Part shown: piece by piece, positions 47,807 through 56,577 of the stretch
Layout of the letters: each line of letters starts with the position of its first letter
Numbering within the stretch: the stretch's first letter is position 1
Assembly (NCBI RefSeq): GCF_000719115.1
Contig: NZ_JOEA01000022.1
Coordinates: 62,001-126,000 of the forward strand
Direction of reading: 5' to 3'
DNA length: 64,000 nt
From: Lentzea albidocapillata
Lineage (GTDB): Bacteria > Actinomycetota > Actinomycetes > Mycobacteriales > Pseudonocardiaceae
Made by a program: the position numbers and the translations under genes
The notes under the pieces: generated by a model
Told to the model about the DNA's origin: nothing
What the model saw: the letters and a program-made list of their open reading frames with translations, nothing else
Database searches by the model: none

Positions 47807-48187
47807 GAACGAGATCGCGAACACGCCGAGCTTCGGGTTGGCCAGGTTCACGACCAGGCCGCTGCGGAACGCGTGGCCGGCGGGCGGCGGCGCGGCGTCG
47901 GGCAGGCTCTTGCTGATCAGGGCCTTGATGCCCAGGTAGATCAGGAAGACGGCTCCCGCGATCCGGAGTGCGTGGAACGCGATCTCGGACGCGGTGAGCA
48001 GGACGCTCAGGCCCAGGGCGGTGGCGATGGCCCAGCAGGCGACGCCGACCTCCATGCCGAACACCGTCGCCAGCGCGGCTTTTCGCCCGTGCACCGACTG
48101 TCGCAGGACCATGGCCGTGCCAGGTCCGGGCGACAGTGCGATGAGGAACGAGGCCGCGACGAAGGCGACGATGTTGTCGATGGGCAT
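47585..48187 (-). CDS. LysE/RhtB-family amino-acid exporter
   Basis: A 200-residue membrane protein with six hydrophobic segments and the family motif FLIALSPGPGTAMVLRQSV, plus NLANPKLGVFAISFLPQFV. Such proteins export lysine, threonine, homoserine or related compounds; the substrate is unknown. It starts at ATG 48187, divergent from the aldo/keto reductase gene, and overlaps the upstream-facing zinc-ribbon frame by 222 bp. Confidence 0.9.
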   Translation of the reverse strand: MPIDNIVAFVAASFLIALSPGPGTAMVLRQSVHGRKAALATVFGMEVGVACWAIATALGLSVLLTASEIAFHALRIAGAVFLIYLGIKALISKSLPDAAPPPAGHAFRSGLVVNLANPKLGVFAISFLPQFVPAGEAGQGVLLFLAIGWVLIDTVWYLIIVSILHTIRGWLGRPRVRPALEKLSGGVLLALGVRLVLDPR

Positions 48188-48221
48188 GCGTTGATGGTCG
48201 CTGGTTCCCGCAACTTGTTTC

Positions 48222-48252
48222 TTGACCTGGAGCGCGCTCCAGGATGTTCGGT
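48222..48252 (+). promoter_or_regulatory. MerR-type promoter/operator of the aldo/keto reductase gene
   Basis: CCTGGAGCGCGCTCCAGG (48226-48243) is an 18-bp perfect palindrome starting inside a TTGACC -35 box (48222-48227). A 19-bp spacer, as MerR-family activators require, would place the -10 at 48247-48252. The transcript would then begin at or near ATG 48259, i.e. leaderless. The -10 sequence itself is poor. Confidence 0.65.
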
Positions 48253-48258
48253 GGCCCC

Positions 48259-49203
48259 ATGACCTTGGAACTGGGCAAGCTGGGATTCGGCACGTGGGCC
48301 ATGGGTGGACCGTTCTCGGGCCCGGACGGCCTGCCGGTCGGCTGGGGGCCGACTGACGACGGCGAGTCGGTCAAAGCGTTGCGGCGGGCGGTGGAGCTGG
48401 GCGTGACGCTGTTCGACACCGCGGACGTCTACGGCTGCGGGCACGCGGAGACCCTGGTGGGGCAAGCGCTTGCGGAAGTGCGTGACCAGGTGTTGATCGC
48501 CACGAAGTGGGGCTGCGGGTTCGACGCCTCGTCGAGGCGGATGACCGGGAACGAGGGGTCGGTCGAGTACCTGCGCCGCGCCGTCGAGGGGTCGTTGCGG
48601 CGGCTGGGGACCGACCGGATCGACCTCTACCAGCTGCACGTGGGCGACCTGGGGCTGGAGGCGGCGGCGTTGCTGCGCGACGAGTGCGAGGCGCTGGTCG
48701 CGGCCGGCAAGATCCGCGCCTACGGGTGGAGCACCGACGACGTCGAGCGGGCGCGGTTCTTCTGCGAGGGCGAGCACGGGATCGCGGCGCAGGCCGACAT
48801 CAACCTGCTGTTCGACAACCCTGCGATGTACGCGGGTGACTTCGCGGTGCTGTGCCGGAGGCCGTTGGCGATGGGGCTGCTGGCGCGGGAGACGTTCTCG
48901 GAGTTGCCTGCGGACGACGTACGTGTGACGAACCCGTCCTGGCTGCGGTTCTTCGTCGACGGTCGGCCGTCACCGGCGTACTTCGCGGCTCGTGAGGCCG
49001 TTCGTGACGTGCTGACGTCGGGCGGTCGCACTTTGGTGCAGGGTGCGCTGGCGTGGTTCTGGGCGCGTTCTCCCCGCCTGGTGCCGATTCCGGGCGTCCG
49101 GACGGTGGCTCAGGTCGAGGAGAACGCGGGTGCTCTGGAGTTCGGCGCTTTGACGGTGGACGAGCTGGCGCAGGTGGAGTCGGTGCTCCGGCCCCAATCC
49201 TGA
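48259..49203 (+). CDS. Aldo/keto reductase
   Basis: A 314-residue AKR-family NADPH oxidoreductase with LGFGTWAMGGPF, FDTADVYGCGHAETLVGQAL (catalytic Asp and Tyr), Lys in VLIATKWGCG, and YQLHVGDLGLEA. It starts at ATG 48259, or possibly in-frame ATG 48244. The MerR-like operator upstream suggests induction by a reactive or toxic compound. The substrate is unknown. Confidence 0.87.
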   Translation: MTLELGKLGFGTWAMGGPFSGPDGLPVGWGPTDDGESVKALRRAVELGVTLFDTADVYGCGHAETLVGQALAEVRDQVLIATKWGCGFDASSRRMTGNEGSVEYLRRAVEGSLRRLGTDRIDLYQLHVGDLGLEAAALLRDECEALVAAGKIRAYGWSTDDVERARFFCEGEHGIAAQADINLLFDNPAMYAGDFAVLCRRPLAMGLLARETFSELPADDVRVTNPSWLRFFVDGRPSPAYFAAREAVRDVLTSGGRTLVQGALAWFWARSPRLVPIPGVRTVAQVEENAGALEFGALTVDELAQVESVLRPQS

Positions 49204-49206
49204 GTC

Positions 49207-49788
49207 TTAGTCCTCGTCGTCCTCGTCGAAGTTCGCGGGATCGGTCGGGTCCCACGAGAGGCCCGGCTGGTTCCACTCGTTGTCGCGCAGCATCCGCTTG
49301 GCTTCCTTCCTGTACCGGCCGATCAGGCGGTCGGTGTAGAGGTAGCCGTTGAGGTGGTCGGTCTCGTGCTGCAGGCAGCGCGCGAAGAAGCCGGTGCCCT
49401 CGACCTCGAACGGCTGCCCGTCGAGGTCTTGGCCGATCACCTTCGCCCACTGGGCGCGTCCGGTCGGGTACGCCTCGCCGGGCACGCTCAGGCAGCCCTC
49501 GAAGTCGTCGTCCGGGTCCGGCATGGTCTCCGGGACCCCGGAGGTCTCGAGCGTGGGGTTCACGATCGCACCGCGGTGCTGCACACCCTCGTCGTCCGGG
49601 CAGTCGTAGACGAAAATCCGCAGGTCGACGCCGATCTGGTTGGCCGCGAGCCCCACTCCGCGAGCCGCTGCCATCGTCTCGAACATGTCGTCGGCGAGGG
49701 TCTTCAGCCCGGTGTCGAACTCGGTGACCTCGCGCGTCGGGTTGTGGAGCACGGGGTCGCCGGCGATGCGGATGCGGTGGACGGCCAT
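49207..49788 (-). CDS. def: Peptide deformylase
   Basis: A 193-residue metalloenzyme removing formyl from nascent proteins. All three motifs are present: [18 protein letters not shown] and QHETDHLNG (Cys and two His bind the metal). The C-terminus is extended and acidic (ending NFDEDDED), as in other actinobacteria. It is divergent from the DUF3263 gene, as in mycobacteria (Rv0429c/Rv0430). Confidence 0.95.
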   Translation of the reverse strand: MAVHRIRIAGDPVLHNPTREVTEFDTGLKTLADDMFETMAAARGVGLAANQIGVDLRIFVYDCPDDEGVQHRGAIVNPTLETSGVPETMPDPDDDFEGCLSVPGEAYPTGRAQWAKVIGQDLDGQPFEVEGTGFFARCLQHETDHLNGYLYTDRLIGRYRKEAKRMLRDNEWNQPGLSWDPTDPANFDEDDED

Positions 49789-49896
49789 GGCTGAACTTTA
49801 TGCGGTCCAAAACTGTCGGTGTCGCGCGGTAGGTTGGAACGATCACGTGATTGAATTGCCCGCACCTGAGATGGTGTGGCTACCGTGGGGAGCCAG

Positions 49897-50178
49897 ATGG
49901 ATCACGCCGAGACGCTCACCTCTGCTGACGGGCTGACCAGCCGCGAACGCACGATGCTCGCGTTCGAGCGTCAGTGGTGGAAGTACTCGGGATCCAAGGA
50001 ACAGGCCATCAGGGAACTGTTCGACATGTCCGCGACCCGCTACTACCAGCTGCTCAACGCGCTCGTTGAATCCGAAGCCGCCCTGGCTGCCGATCCGATG
50101 CTCGTCAAACGGCTGCGCGGTGTCCGGACAGGCCGCCAAAGGGTTCGCGCCCGCGCCAGGAGCACCGAGGACCGATGA
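49897..50178 (+). CDS. DUF3263 family protein
   Basis: A 93-residue helical protein of the actinobacterial DUF3263 family (Rv0430-like), recognised by LTSRERTMLAFERQWWKYSG and MSATRYYQLLNALVESEAAL. The helix-turn-helix-like shape suggests nucleic-acid binding but no function is established. ATG 49897 follows GGGGAG; it overlaps the next gene by 4 bp. Confidence 0.85.
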   Translation: MDHAETLTSADGLTSRERTMLAFERQWWKYSGSKEQAIRELFDMSATRYYQLLNALVESEAALAADPMLVKRLRGVRTGRQRVRARARSTEDR

Positions 50179-50783
50179 CCTCCCCCGAGTCCGCAAGCCC
50201 GTCCCGTCCGGCCAAGGCCGCCGGCTTCGCCCTGCTCGGCGTCGCCGCCGTCGCGTTGGTGATCGGCATTGTGAGCCTCTTCAGCGGGGGGTCTTCCGAC
50301 ACACCCCCTGTTGCCGGAGGGTCTTCCACAACGCCTCCTCCCGTGGCCACTACCTCCGCTTCCGCGCAGGCCTCTTCTGAGCAGCCGCCTGTGTCGTCTT
50401 CTGCTGCCGGCACTACCTCGGCTTCGCCTACTGTGCCTGCTTCTTCTGTTGTGCCGCCTCCGCCTGTTACCCAGCCTGGGACTGCCAAGGCTCCGGTTCG
50501 GATTTACAACAACTCGACTATCACCGGGTTGGCTTCCAGGGCCTCTGATGAGGTTCGGGCCAGTGGGTGGACGGTTGAGGGGACTGGGAACTACTCCGGT
50601 GGGACCATTCCCACCACCACCGTCTACTTCCGGCCTGGGACTGATGAGGAAGCTTCTGCCAAGGAGCTGGCCTCGGTGTTGCGGGCCCGGGTTGAGCCTC
50701 GGTTCGATGGAATCCAGTCTTCTGCGGCTGGGATCATTTTGATTGTCACCAATGACTATCAGGGTGTTTCTAAGAACAAGTAG
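50175..50783 (+). CDS. LytR C-terminal domain membrane protein
   Basis: A 202-residue protein with one membrane segment (AGFALLGVAAVALVIGIVSL), a Ser/Thr/Pro-rich linker of about 70 residues and a C-terminal LytR_C domain (PVRIYNNSTITGLASRASDE, then VYFRPG). It parallels Rv0431 and is probably anchored in the membrane with the domain outside, linked to the envelope. Function unknown. Confidence 0.88.
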   Translation: MTSPESASPSRPAKAAGFALLGVAAVALVIGIVSLFSGGSSDTPPVAGGSSTTPPPVATTSASAQASSEQPPVSSSAAGTTSASPTVPASSVVPPPPVTQPGTAKAPVRIYNNSTITGLASRASDEVRASGWTVEGTGNYSGGTIPTTTVYFRPGTDEEASAKELASVLRARVEPRFDGIQSSAAGIILIVTNDYQGVSKNK

Positions 50784-50792
50784 GTCGCCGAT

Positions 50793-50862
50793 CGGGTGGT
50801 CACTTTGCGGGCGGCGGCCTTGCAGGGGCGCGACCGAGCGGGTGGTCACTTTGCGGGCGGCG
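50793..50862. repeat. Two copies of a 24-bp direct repeat
   Basis: A 24-bp unit beginning CGGGTGGTCACTTTGC occurs at 50793-50816 and 50839-50862 (46-bp period), just after the LytR_C gene. No coding function is seen. Confidence 0.7.
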
Positions 50863-50883
50863 AGTTTGCGTTGCGTGCTTCCC

Positions 50884-50901
50884 CTGGGGCTCTGCCCCCA
50901 G
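50884..50901. terminator. GC hairpin between convergent LytR_C and ATPase genes
   Basis: CTGGGG-CTCTG-CCCCAG-type stem, extended by flanking C and G runs, in the 134-bp gap between the two convergent genes. It lacks a T-tract. It could end either transcript. Confidence 0.5.
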
Positions 50902-50917
50902 ACCCCCGGCAATCTGA

Positions 50918-53140
50918 TCAGGGGGTAGCGCCGCCTGTGGGTTGATGGCACGCCTGTTGCTTTGGGCGGCTGCCTGTTGCTTTGAGGGTTCGGTTTGCTG
51001 CGTATGCGGCTAGTGACACCAGTTGTGCTGGGTCTAGGGATGGGCGCACTACGTTTCGTGCCTTCGCCAGATGTGCCTGCGTCACCTCGGCCGCTTCTAG
51101 CGACTCCCGCATTGCCGTTAGTGCTGCTTCGCGGACCAGTGCTGCGCAGTCCGCTGCCGAGTACATGTCCAGTTCGCCTGCCAGGGCGGCCAGGTCCACG
51201 TCTTCGGTCAGGGGCGTGTTGCGGGATGAGGCCTTGAGGATTTCTGTGCGGGCCTCTGCGTCTGGTGGTGGCACGTAGACGAGGCGTTCCAGGCGGCCTG
51301 GGCGGAGTAGGGCCGGGTCGATCAGCTCTGGGCGGTTCGTTGCTGCGATCACCACTACGTCGCGGAGGGGTTCTACGCCGTCCAGTTCTGTCAGGAGGGC
51401 GGCTACCACTCGGTCGGTTACGCCTGAGTCTGAGGATTGGCCTCGGCGTGGGGCCAGGGCGTCCACCTCGTCCAGGAAGATCAGGGCCGGGGCTGCGTCT
51501 GCCGCTCTGCGGAAGAGTTCTCGTACTGCTCGTTCTGACTCGCCTACGAACTTGTCCATCAGTTCGGCGCCCTTGACTGTCAGGACGTTCAGTTGGCCTG
51601 AGCCTGCCAGGGCTCGTACCAGGAACGTCTTGCCGCATCCCGGTGGGCCGTAGAGCAGGACGCCTCGTGGGGGTTCTACTCCCAGGCGGGCGAAGGAGTC
51701 CGGGTAGCGCAGGGGCCAGAGGGCTGCCTCGGTGAGGGCCTGCTTGACCTCCTTCATGTCGCCTACGTCGTCCAGCGTCAGGCCGCCGGTTTGCACGGTG
51801 TCGGAGGCGGACATGGAGATCGGGCGGACTGTGTTCAGGGCGCCCAGCAGGTCTTCCTGGCCCACTCGGGGTTCTGCCACCTCGCGTTGGCGTAGGGCGG
51901 CTCGTACTGCTCCTTCTCGGCGGAGGGCGCAGAGGTCTGCCGCTACGAAGCCCGGGGTGCGGGCGGCCACCTCGCCGAAGTCCACATCGGACTCCAGGGG
52001 GACGTCGCGGAGAAGTACGCGCAGCAGTTCGGTTCTGCCTGCTGTGTCCGGGAGGGGAAGTGTCAGTTCGCGGTCCACCAGGTCTGGGGCGCGTAGGCGG
52101 GCGTCCACGGATTCTGCCCTCGCCGAGGTGACCACCAGGGCCAGGTTCGGGCGGGAGATCGCTGTGCGGAGCATGTCCAGGACGACGGTGGCCACCGGTG
52201 GTGGGGTGGTGGGCAGCAAGGCGTCGATGTCTGTCAGGAGCAGGACTGTGGGTTGTTCCGGGACGCCTGCGATCGCGTCGCCAAGTTGTTTGGCCATCGC
52301 GCCTGGCTCCAGTACGGCGATGCTGGGGGCGGCCAGTTCCACCACGGAGGCGTCGACGGACCTGGCTACCGCGCGGACCAGCGTTGCCTTGCCGACGCCT
52401 TCCGGGCCGCTGACCATTGCGGCCAGTCTCGCGGAGGCGCCCAGCTTCGTGAGGAGGTCGGGCTGGCGGAACATCAGTTCCAGCCACTCGGTGAGGCGGC
52501 GGGCCTGGTCGCGCTGGCCTACGAGGTCGGCGACGGGGAGTGCGTCGTGCTTCTCCTGCACCACGACAGGGGTCACCTCGGCGGCCGGGGCCTGGGCCGA
52601 GCGCCAGCCCACGACGCTCGACGGCTGCACTGCCACCGGACCCGCCGGGTCGGTCGAGGTGATGGTGATGAGTTCGTTGGTCCACGTCATGCCGATGGCG
52701 TTGGACAGCTTGCGGCGCGTCTCGGAGAGGTTCGCGCCGGGCGGCGGTGCCAGGTCCTGGGGGAGCAGCGAGACGTTGTCGCCGACTGTGAGGACCTTGC
52801 CGGTCAACGCCATACGCACGTGTTCTGGCGTTAGTGCTGTGGTGGCGAGGCGGGAGCCTGCGACGGTGATCGAGCGCGCGGCGGTCACCTGGACAGGGGC
52901 CACGACGATCTCGGAACCCTCGACCACGCCCAGGTTGGTGAGCGTGACGTCGTCGACCAGGACGACGCCGGGTGGTTGTTCACCGGCTGCGGCCAGGGCG
53001 GCGCTCACGCGGGCGCCGGTCAGCTTCACCGCGTCCCAGGCGCGCAGGCCCAGGGCGTCGAGCACCTCCGGGTGGAGGCGCACTACGCCGCGCCGGGTGT
53101 CCAGAGCGGACGGGGACAGGCGAGCCGTCAGCGTGATCAC
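50918..53140 (-). CDS. AAA-family ATPase, CDC48/VCP-like (Rv0435c-type)
   Basis: A 740-residue double-AAA protein. GTG 53140 is chosen because upstream sequence is not conserved-looking and includes a terminator. An N-domain with double-psi-barrel character (HPEVLDALGLRAWDAVKLTG) is followed by D1 with degenerate Walker motifs (GPEGVGKATLV, LLLTDIDALL) and D2 with intact ones (GPPGCGKTFLV, LIFLDEVDAL, ATNRPELIDPALLRPGRLER). It probably unfolds or remodels proteins. It matches the conserved ATPase next to pssA in mycobacteria. Confidence 0.9.
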   Translation of the reverse strand: MITLTARLSPSALDTRRGVVRLHPEVLDALGLRAWDAVKLTGARVSAALAAAGEQPPGVVLVDDVTLTNLGVVEGSEIVVAPVQVTAARSITVAGSRLATTALTPEHVRMALTGKVLTVGDNVSLLPQDLAPPPGANLSETRRKLSNAIGMTWTNELITITSTDPAGPVAVQPSSVVGWRSAQAPAAEVTPVVVQEKHDALPVADLVGQRDQARRLTEWLELMFRQPDLLTKLGASARLAAMVSGPEGVGKATLVRAVARSVDASVVELAAPSIAVLEPGAMAKQLGDAIAGVPEQPTVLLLTDIDALLPTTPPPVATVVLDMLRTAISRPNLALVVTSARAESVDARLRAPDLVDRELTLPLPDTAGRTELLRVLLRDVPLESDVDFGEVAARTPGFVAADLCALRREGAVRAALRQREVAEPRVGQEDLLGALNTVRPISMSASDTVQTGGLTLDDVGDMKEVKQALTEAALWPLRYPDSFARLGVEPPRGVLLYGPPGCGKTFLVRALAGSGQLNVLTVKGAELMDKFVGESERAVRELFRRAADAAPALIFLDEVDALAPRRGQSSDSGVTDRVVAALLTELDGVEPLRDVVVIAATNRPELIDPALLRPGRLERLVYVPPPDAEARTEILKASSRNTPLTEDVDLAALAGELDMYSAADCAALVREAALTAMRESLEAAEVTQAHLAKARNVVRPSLDPAQLVSLAAYAANRTLKATGSRPKQQACHQPTGGATP

Positions 53141-53200
53141 GCCGACGACTCTAGTTGACCTCGTCCGAATGCGGAGTTCGTTGGCAGCGGGGGCAAAAAG

Positions 53201-53237
53201 CCGGGGGCCGGACACGTTCGACGTGTCCGGCCCCCGG
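53201..53237 (-). terminator. Intrinsic terminator after pssA
   Basis: Seventeen-base perfect arms (CCGGGGGCCGGACACGT and its complement) around a 3-nt loop, followed on the minus strand by CTTTTTGCC. It lies 17 bp past the pssA stop and is one of the clearest terminators in the window. Confidence 0.93.
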
Positions 53238-53253
53238 TTGGAAGTGCTGGCGA

Positions 53254-54222
53254 TCAGCGTTTGGGCTGGCGCCTCAGTCCCAGCTGACGCCACGAACGGC
53301 GGCGTCCGTTGGAGCCGGACGCTGCGCTTTCTGCCGCAGCAGCGGTGGAGGCGTCACGCCGTGGGCGGCGCACCGCCCGCATGGCCGCGCCGGCGACACG
53401 ACCGTGCAAAGGCTGACGCAGCCCAAGCCGACGAGCCGCAACCCCATGCGCCCGCTTGATGGCACGACGATCAGCACCGGTAACGGTCCACGCTTCGGGG
53501 TGCTTGGACAGCCACATGTACCGGCGCACCGAGTAAGGCAGGTGCGCGAGATAAATGACCATCGCGATGATCAGTGCCACCAACGGGTACGTGATGATCG
53601 CGGCGGCGAGCAGTCCGATGAGGACCAGCAGAGGTGCGACCGCGCGCGGCGGCACCTTCACCGTCTTCACGGAGAGCGTCGGGATGCGCGACACGAGCAG
53701 CATCGCGACGACGACGGTCCATACGCCGACGACGATCGGGTTGTTCCACCAGCCGTCACTGCGCACCTGCTCCTCGATGATGAGGGGGAGCAGCAGCAAC
53801 AGGCCGCCTGCCGGAGCGGGGACGCCGACGAAGAACTCCTTCGCGAACGGCGGTTGTTCCTTCTCCAGCAACGTGTTGAAGCGGGCCAGGCGGACCACCA
53901 TGCAGACGGCGAAGATCAGTGCGATGACCCAGCCCGCGCGGCTGCCCTCGAACTTCCAGAGGTAGATCGCGAGTGCGGGTGCGACGCCGAACGAGATGGC
54001 GTCGGCCAGCGAGTCGAGCTCCGCGCCCATCTTCGACGTCGCGTCCAGCATGCGGGCGATGCGGCCGTCCAGGCCGTCGAACACGGCCGCTGCCGCGATC
54101 GCGGCGATGGCCGCACCCCACATGCCGACGTTCGCGAAGTGCACTGCGGACAGGCCCGAGCACATGGCCAGGACCGTGATCGCGTTCGGCAGCAGGCGAA
54201 CGCCGGGCCCGCTGGGCGCCAT
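53254..54222 (-). CDS. pssA: CDP-diacylglycerol-serine O-phosphatidyltransferase
   Basis: A 322-residue CDP-alcohol phosphotransferase making phosphatidylserine. The motif DG(x)2AR(x)8G(x)3D(x)3D is seen in DGLDGRIARMLDATSKMG followed by AELDSLAD. About eight membrane segments are followed by a basic, Arg-rich C-terminal tail of about 70 residues. Its ATG overlaps the psd stop by one base (TGATG). Confidence 0.94.
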   Translation of the reverse strand: MAPSGPGVRLLPNAITVLAMCSGLSAVHFANVGMWGAAIAAIAAAAVFDGLDGRIARMLDATSKMGAELDSLADAISFGVAPALAIYLWKFEGSRAGWVIALIFAVCMVVRLARFNTLLEKEQPPFAKEFFVGVPAPAGGLLLLLPLIIEEQVRSDGWWNNPIVVGVWTVVVAMLLVSRIPTLSVKTVKVPPRAVAPLLVLIGLLAAAIITYPLVALIIAMVIYLAHLPYSVRRYMWLSKHPEAWTVTGADRRAIKRAHGVAARRLGLRQPLHGRVAGAAMRAVRRPRRDASTAAAAESAASGSNGRRRSWRQLGLRRQPKR

Positions 54223-54917
54223 CAGGCCTCCGGGAGTTCGGCGAGAACGGTCTCGCCGCCGATCGTGCGCTGGCCGGCCTCGACCAGGACACGGCTGCCG
54301 CGCGGGACGTAGAGGTCGACGCGCGAACCGAAGCGGATCAGGCCGTAGGTCTGGCCGGCGGTGACCTTCTCGCCCTCGGCGACCTCGCACACGATGCGGC
54401 GCGCGACCAGGCCGGCGATCTGCACGACGACGAGGTCGTGGCCGTCGACGGTGCGCAGCAACACGGTGTTGCGCTCGTTCTCCTCGGAGGCCTTGTCGAG
54501 GTCGGCCGAGAGGAACTTGCCGGGGTGGTACGAGACCTGGACGACCTCGCCGTCCGCGGGCACGCGCTGCACGTGCACGTCGAAGACCGAGAGGAAGACG
54601 CTGACGCGCGTCATCGGCTGCGAGCCGAGGCCGAGCTCGGCGGGCGGGACGGCGTCGACCACGTGCGAGACGGTGCCGTCGGCCGGGGCCACGGCGAGGT
54701 TCGGACGGGTCGGCGTCACGCGCTTCGGCTCGCGGAAGAACCACGCCACCCACGCCGTGACCAGCGCGAGGACGACGCCCAGGCGCTTGAAGCGCAGCCG
54801 GACGAGGAGGGTCGCGATCGCCGCACCGGCGACGAACGGGCGCCCAGCCGGGTGCATCGGCGGCACCATGCCGCGCGCGAGTTCGAGGAAGTGGGAGACG
54901 GGCTTCTCGCTGCTCAT
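54222..54917 (-). CDS. psd: Phosphatidylserine decarboxylase proenzyme
   Basis: A 231-residue short-type (PSD-A) proenzyme converting phosphatidylserine to phosphatidylethanolamine. Self-cleavage should occur at the Gly-Ser in LIRFGSRVDLYVP, giving a pyruvoyl alpha chain of about 40 residues. Other motifs are FFREPKR, VAPADGTVSHV and FLSVFDVHVQRVPADG. It is translationally coupled to pssA. Confidence 0.94.
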   Translation of the reverse strand: MSSEKPVSHFLELARGMVPPMHPAGRPFVAGAAIATLLVRLRFKRLGVVLALVTAWVAWFFREPKRVTPTRPNLAVAPADGTVSHVVDAVPPAELGLGSQPMTRVSVFLSVFDVHVQRVPADGEVVQVSYHPGKFLSADLDKASEENERNTVLLRTVDGHDLVVVQIAGLVARRIVCEVAEGEKVTAGQTYGLIRFGSRVDLYVPRGSRVLVEAGQRTIGGETVLAELPEA

Positions 54918-55014
54918 CGTGTCTGTGGGTTCCGTAGCTTCCGTGGATTGTCGGGCGGCATCACGCTACGGCAACACGCCACACCGCCCATCGGGACTGC
55001 CGGAAAGACAAGTG

Positions 55015-55060
55015 GCCGGTCGGCCCGTGCATCCCCCGACGAATGCAGGGGCCGACCGGC
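55015..55060. terminator. Long hairpin in the psd-M48 gap
   Basis: Eighteen-base arms with one mismatch (GCCGGTCGGCCCGTGCAT against ATGCAGGGGCCGACCGGC) enclose a 10-nt loop. It lies 62 bp after the M48 protease stop on the minus strand and is a plausible end for that transcript. The remaining gap (54918-55121) shows no gene. Confidence 0.6.
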
Positions 55061-55121
55061 ACCTGCGGTCAGTGTAATCCCCGTCACATGGCGTGAACAA
55101 CGTCGCTGGGTGAGCGTTCCG

Positions 55122-56525
55122 TCACAGTCCGTCGACGCCAAGCGCCTGCAGCCTGAAACGCACGTCAGGCACCCGGTTGGCGTCACGCACGGCGGGCGCG
55201 ACCAGGTCCTCCGGATAGACCGCAGCTCCGTCCGGCATCCGCAGCACGAACAGTCCGCCCCAGTTGAGTTCCAGCGTCGCGCGGCCGGCTGTCACGAGCA
55301 GGTCAGCGACCATGCAACCGAGTAGTTCCGTCACGGCGTCGACGGCCGCTTCGTGCACCTCCTCGGTGGTCAGCGAGGCGTCCACGGGAGCTCCGGTCAG
55401 CTTGTGCAGCTCGGCCCGGGACAACGCCGCCAGCACGTCGGCCGGCGTCTCGCCGACCTTGCTCACCCTGCCCGCGTGCCGCAGCAGGTCGGCGTGCTGA
55501 CGGACGAGCGCCGGTCCGGCCAGAGCGGCGAGCTCCTCCCAGGTGATCGGTGGCCCCCGCACCCCGACGAGCGCCGCAACCTCCTCGGGTGGCGTGCCGT
55601 CGAGCAACGGCCAGGACTGCCGTTCGTCGATCGCCTCGGCCACGCCGCCGGTGAACGGCGAGAGCCGCGCGATCGTCGCGACCCGCTCCCGGACCGGCGG
55701 GTGGCTGTTGAACACAGACTTCGGCTCCTGTGCGGCCAGCAGCGGCTCGATCTCGCGCAGCTGGTGCACGCGCCGCGGGTGGTCCAGGTAGGCGCGGAAG
55801 CCCTCCAGCAACGGCGGCGTGCGTCCGGCCAGCACCCCTAGCGCGACGTACCAGCGCTGGTAGTCGGCCCAGGCGGCACCGAGCGGGCCGCCGCGCAGCA
55901 ACGAACGCATCGACGCCTCACGCCCGGCCGCCGCGACGGACACCTCGTCGGCGAACCGCTCGTGTACACGGCTCGCCGAGGCTGCGACCAGCGCATACAG
56001 CCTGGCCCACGCGTAGAGGACGCCGCTCAGGTAACCGGTGCCCTGCTCGCTCATCATCCCGAGGGCGACCTTCGCGCGGAACGTGACGGCGGAGAGTCGC
56101 GTGTGCCCGCCGCCGTAGTGGCCGAGCTCGTGGGCGAGCACCGACCGCAGTTCGCCGATCGTCATGCCGGCCACCCATGGCAGGCCGAGCTCCAGGTAAC
56201 GCGTGCCGCGGCGTTCCCAGACGCCCGCGTTCGCCTCGTTGACGAGCCTGATGTCGTCAGGACTGCGGGTGCCGGCGATCGCCGCGAGCTCGTCGACGTG
56301 CCGCCAGAGTTCGGGGTGCGTCGCGCGGGTCAGCGGAACGCCGGTCGGCCGCGGGCGGGCCCAGATCGCCCTGACCAGCGCATACAGCGTCGGCGCGCCC
56401 AAGATGAGCGCCAACGCCAGGAGCCACGACCCGCCCTCGGCGTCACCTCGGCCGAAGAGGACGGACGCGAGGACGCCCAGGCTCGCGATGATGCCCACCG
56501 CGAGCACGAAGAACCCGGCGAGCAT
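55122..56525 (-). CDS. M48-family membrane metalloprotease
   Basis: A 467-residue zinc protease of the HtpX/Ste24 type. Two N-terminal membrane segments (residues about 1-50) are followed by the zinc motif SVLAHELGHYGGGH and the third ligand Glu in ERFADEVS. The long C-terminal region (about 200 residues) has no recognised domain. The start is uncertain: ATG 56525, GTG 56528 and TTG 56531 are all in frame with no clear ribosome site. It is absent from the corresponding mycobacterial locus as I recall it. Confidence 0.85.
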   Translation of the reverse strand: MLAGFFVLAVGIIASLGVLASVLFGRGDAEGGSWLLALALILGAPTLYALVRAIWARPRPTGVPLTRATHPELWRHVDELAAIAGTRSPDDIRLVNEANAGVWERRGTRYLELGLPWVAGMTIGELRSVLAHELGHYGGGHTRLSAVTFRAKVALGMMSEQGTGYLSGVLYAWARLYALVAASASRVHERFADEVSVAAAGREASMRSLLRGGPLGAAWADYQRWYVALGVLAGRTPPLLEGFRAYLDHPRRVHQLREIEPLLAAQEPKSVFNSHPPVRERVATIARLSPFTGGVAEAIDERQSWPLLDGTPPEEVAALVGVRGPPITWEELAALAGPALVRQHADLLRHAGRVSKVGETPADVLAALSRAELHKLTGAPVDASLTTEEVHEAAVDAVTELLGCMVADLLVTAGRATLELNWGGLFVLRMPDGAAVYPEDLVAPAVRDANRVPDVRFRLQALGVDGL

Positions 56526-56577
56526 CACCAATGCCAGCGCTGCTCTCGTGTCCTGCTTCCCCCCAGATCGTTCAGAA

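Noticed and set aside
50793..50862. CRISPR array
   Set aside because: Only two repeat units, a spacer-like gap of 22 bp and no cas genes in the window.
53141..53293. N-terminal extension of the AAA ATPase
   Set aside because: It would include the pssA terminator hairpin and adds sequence without family character; GTG 53140 gives the expected length.
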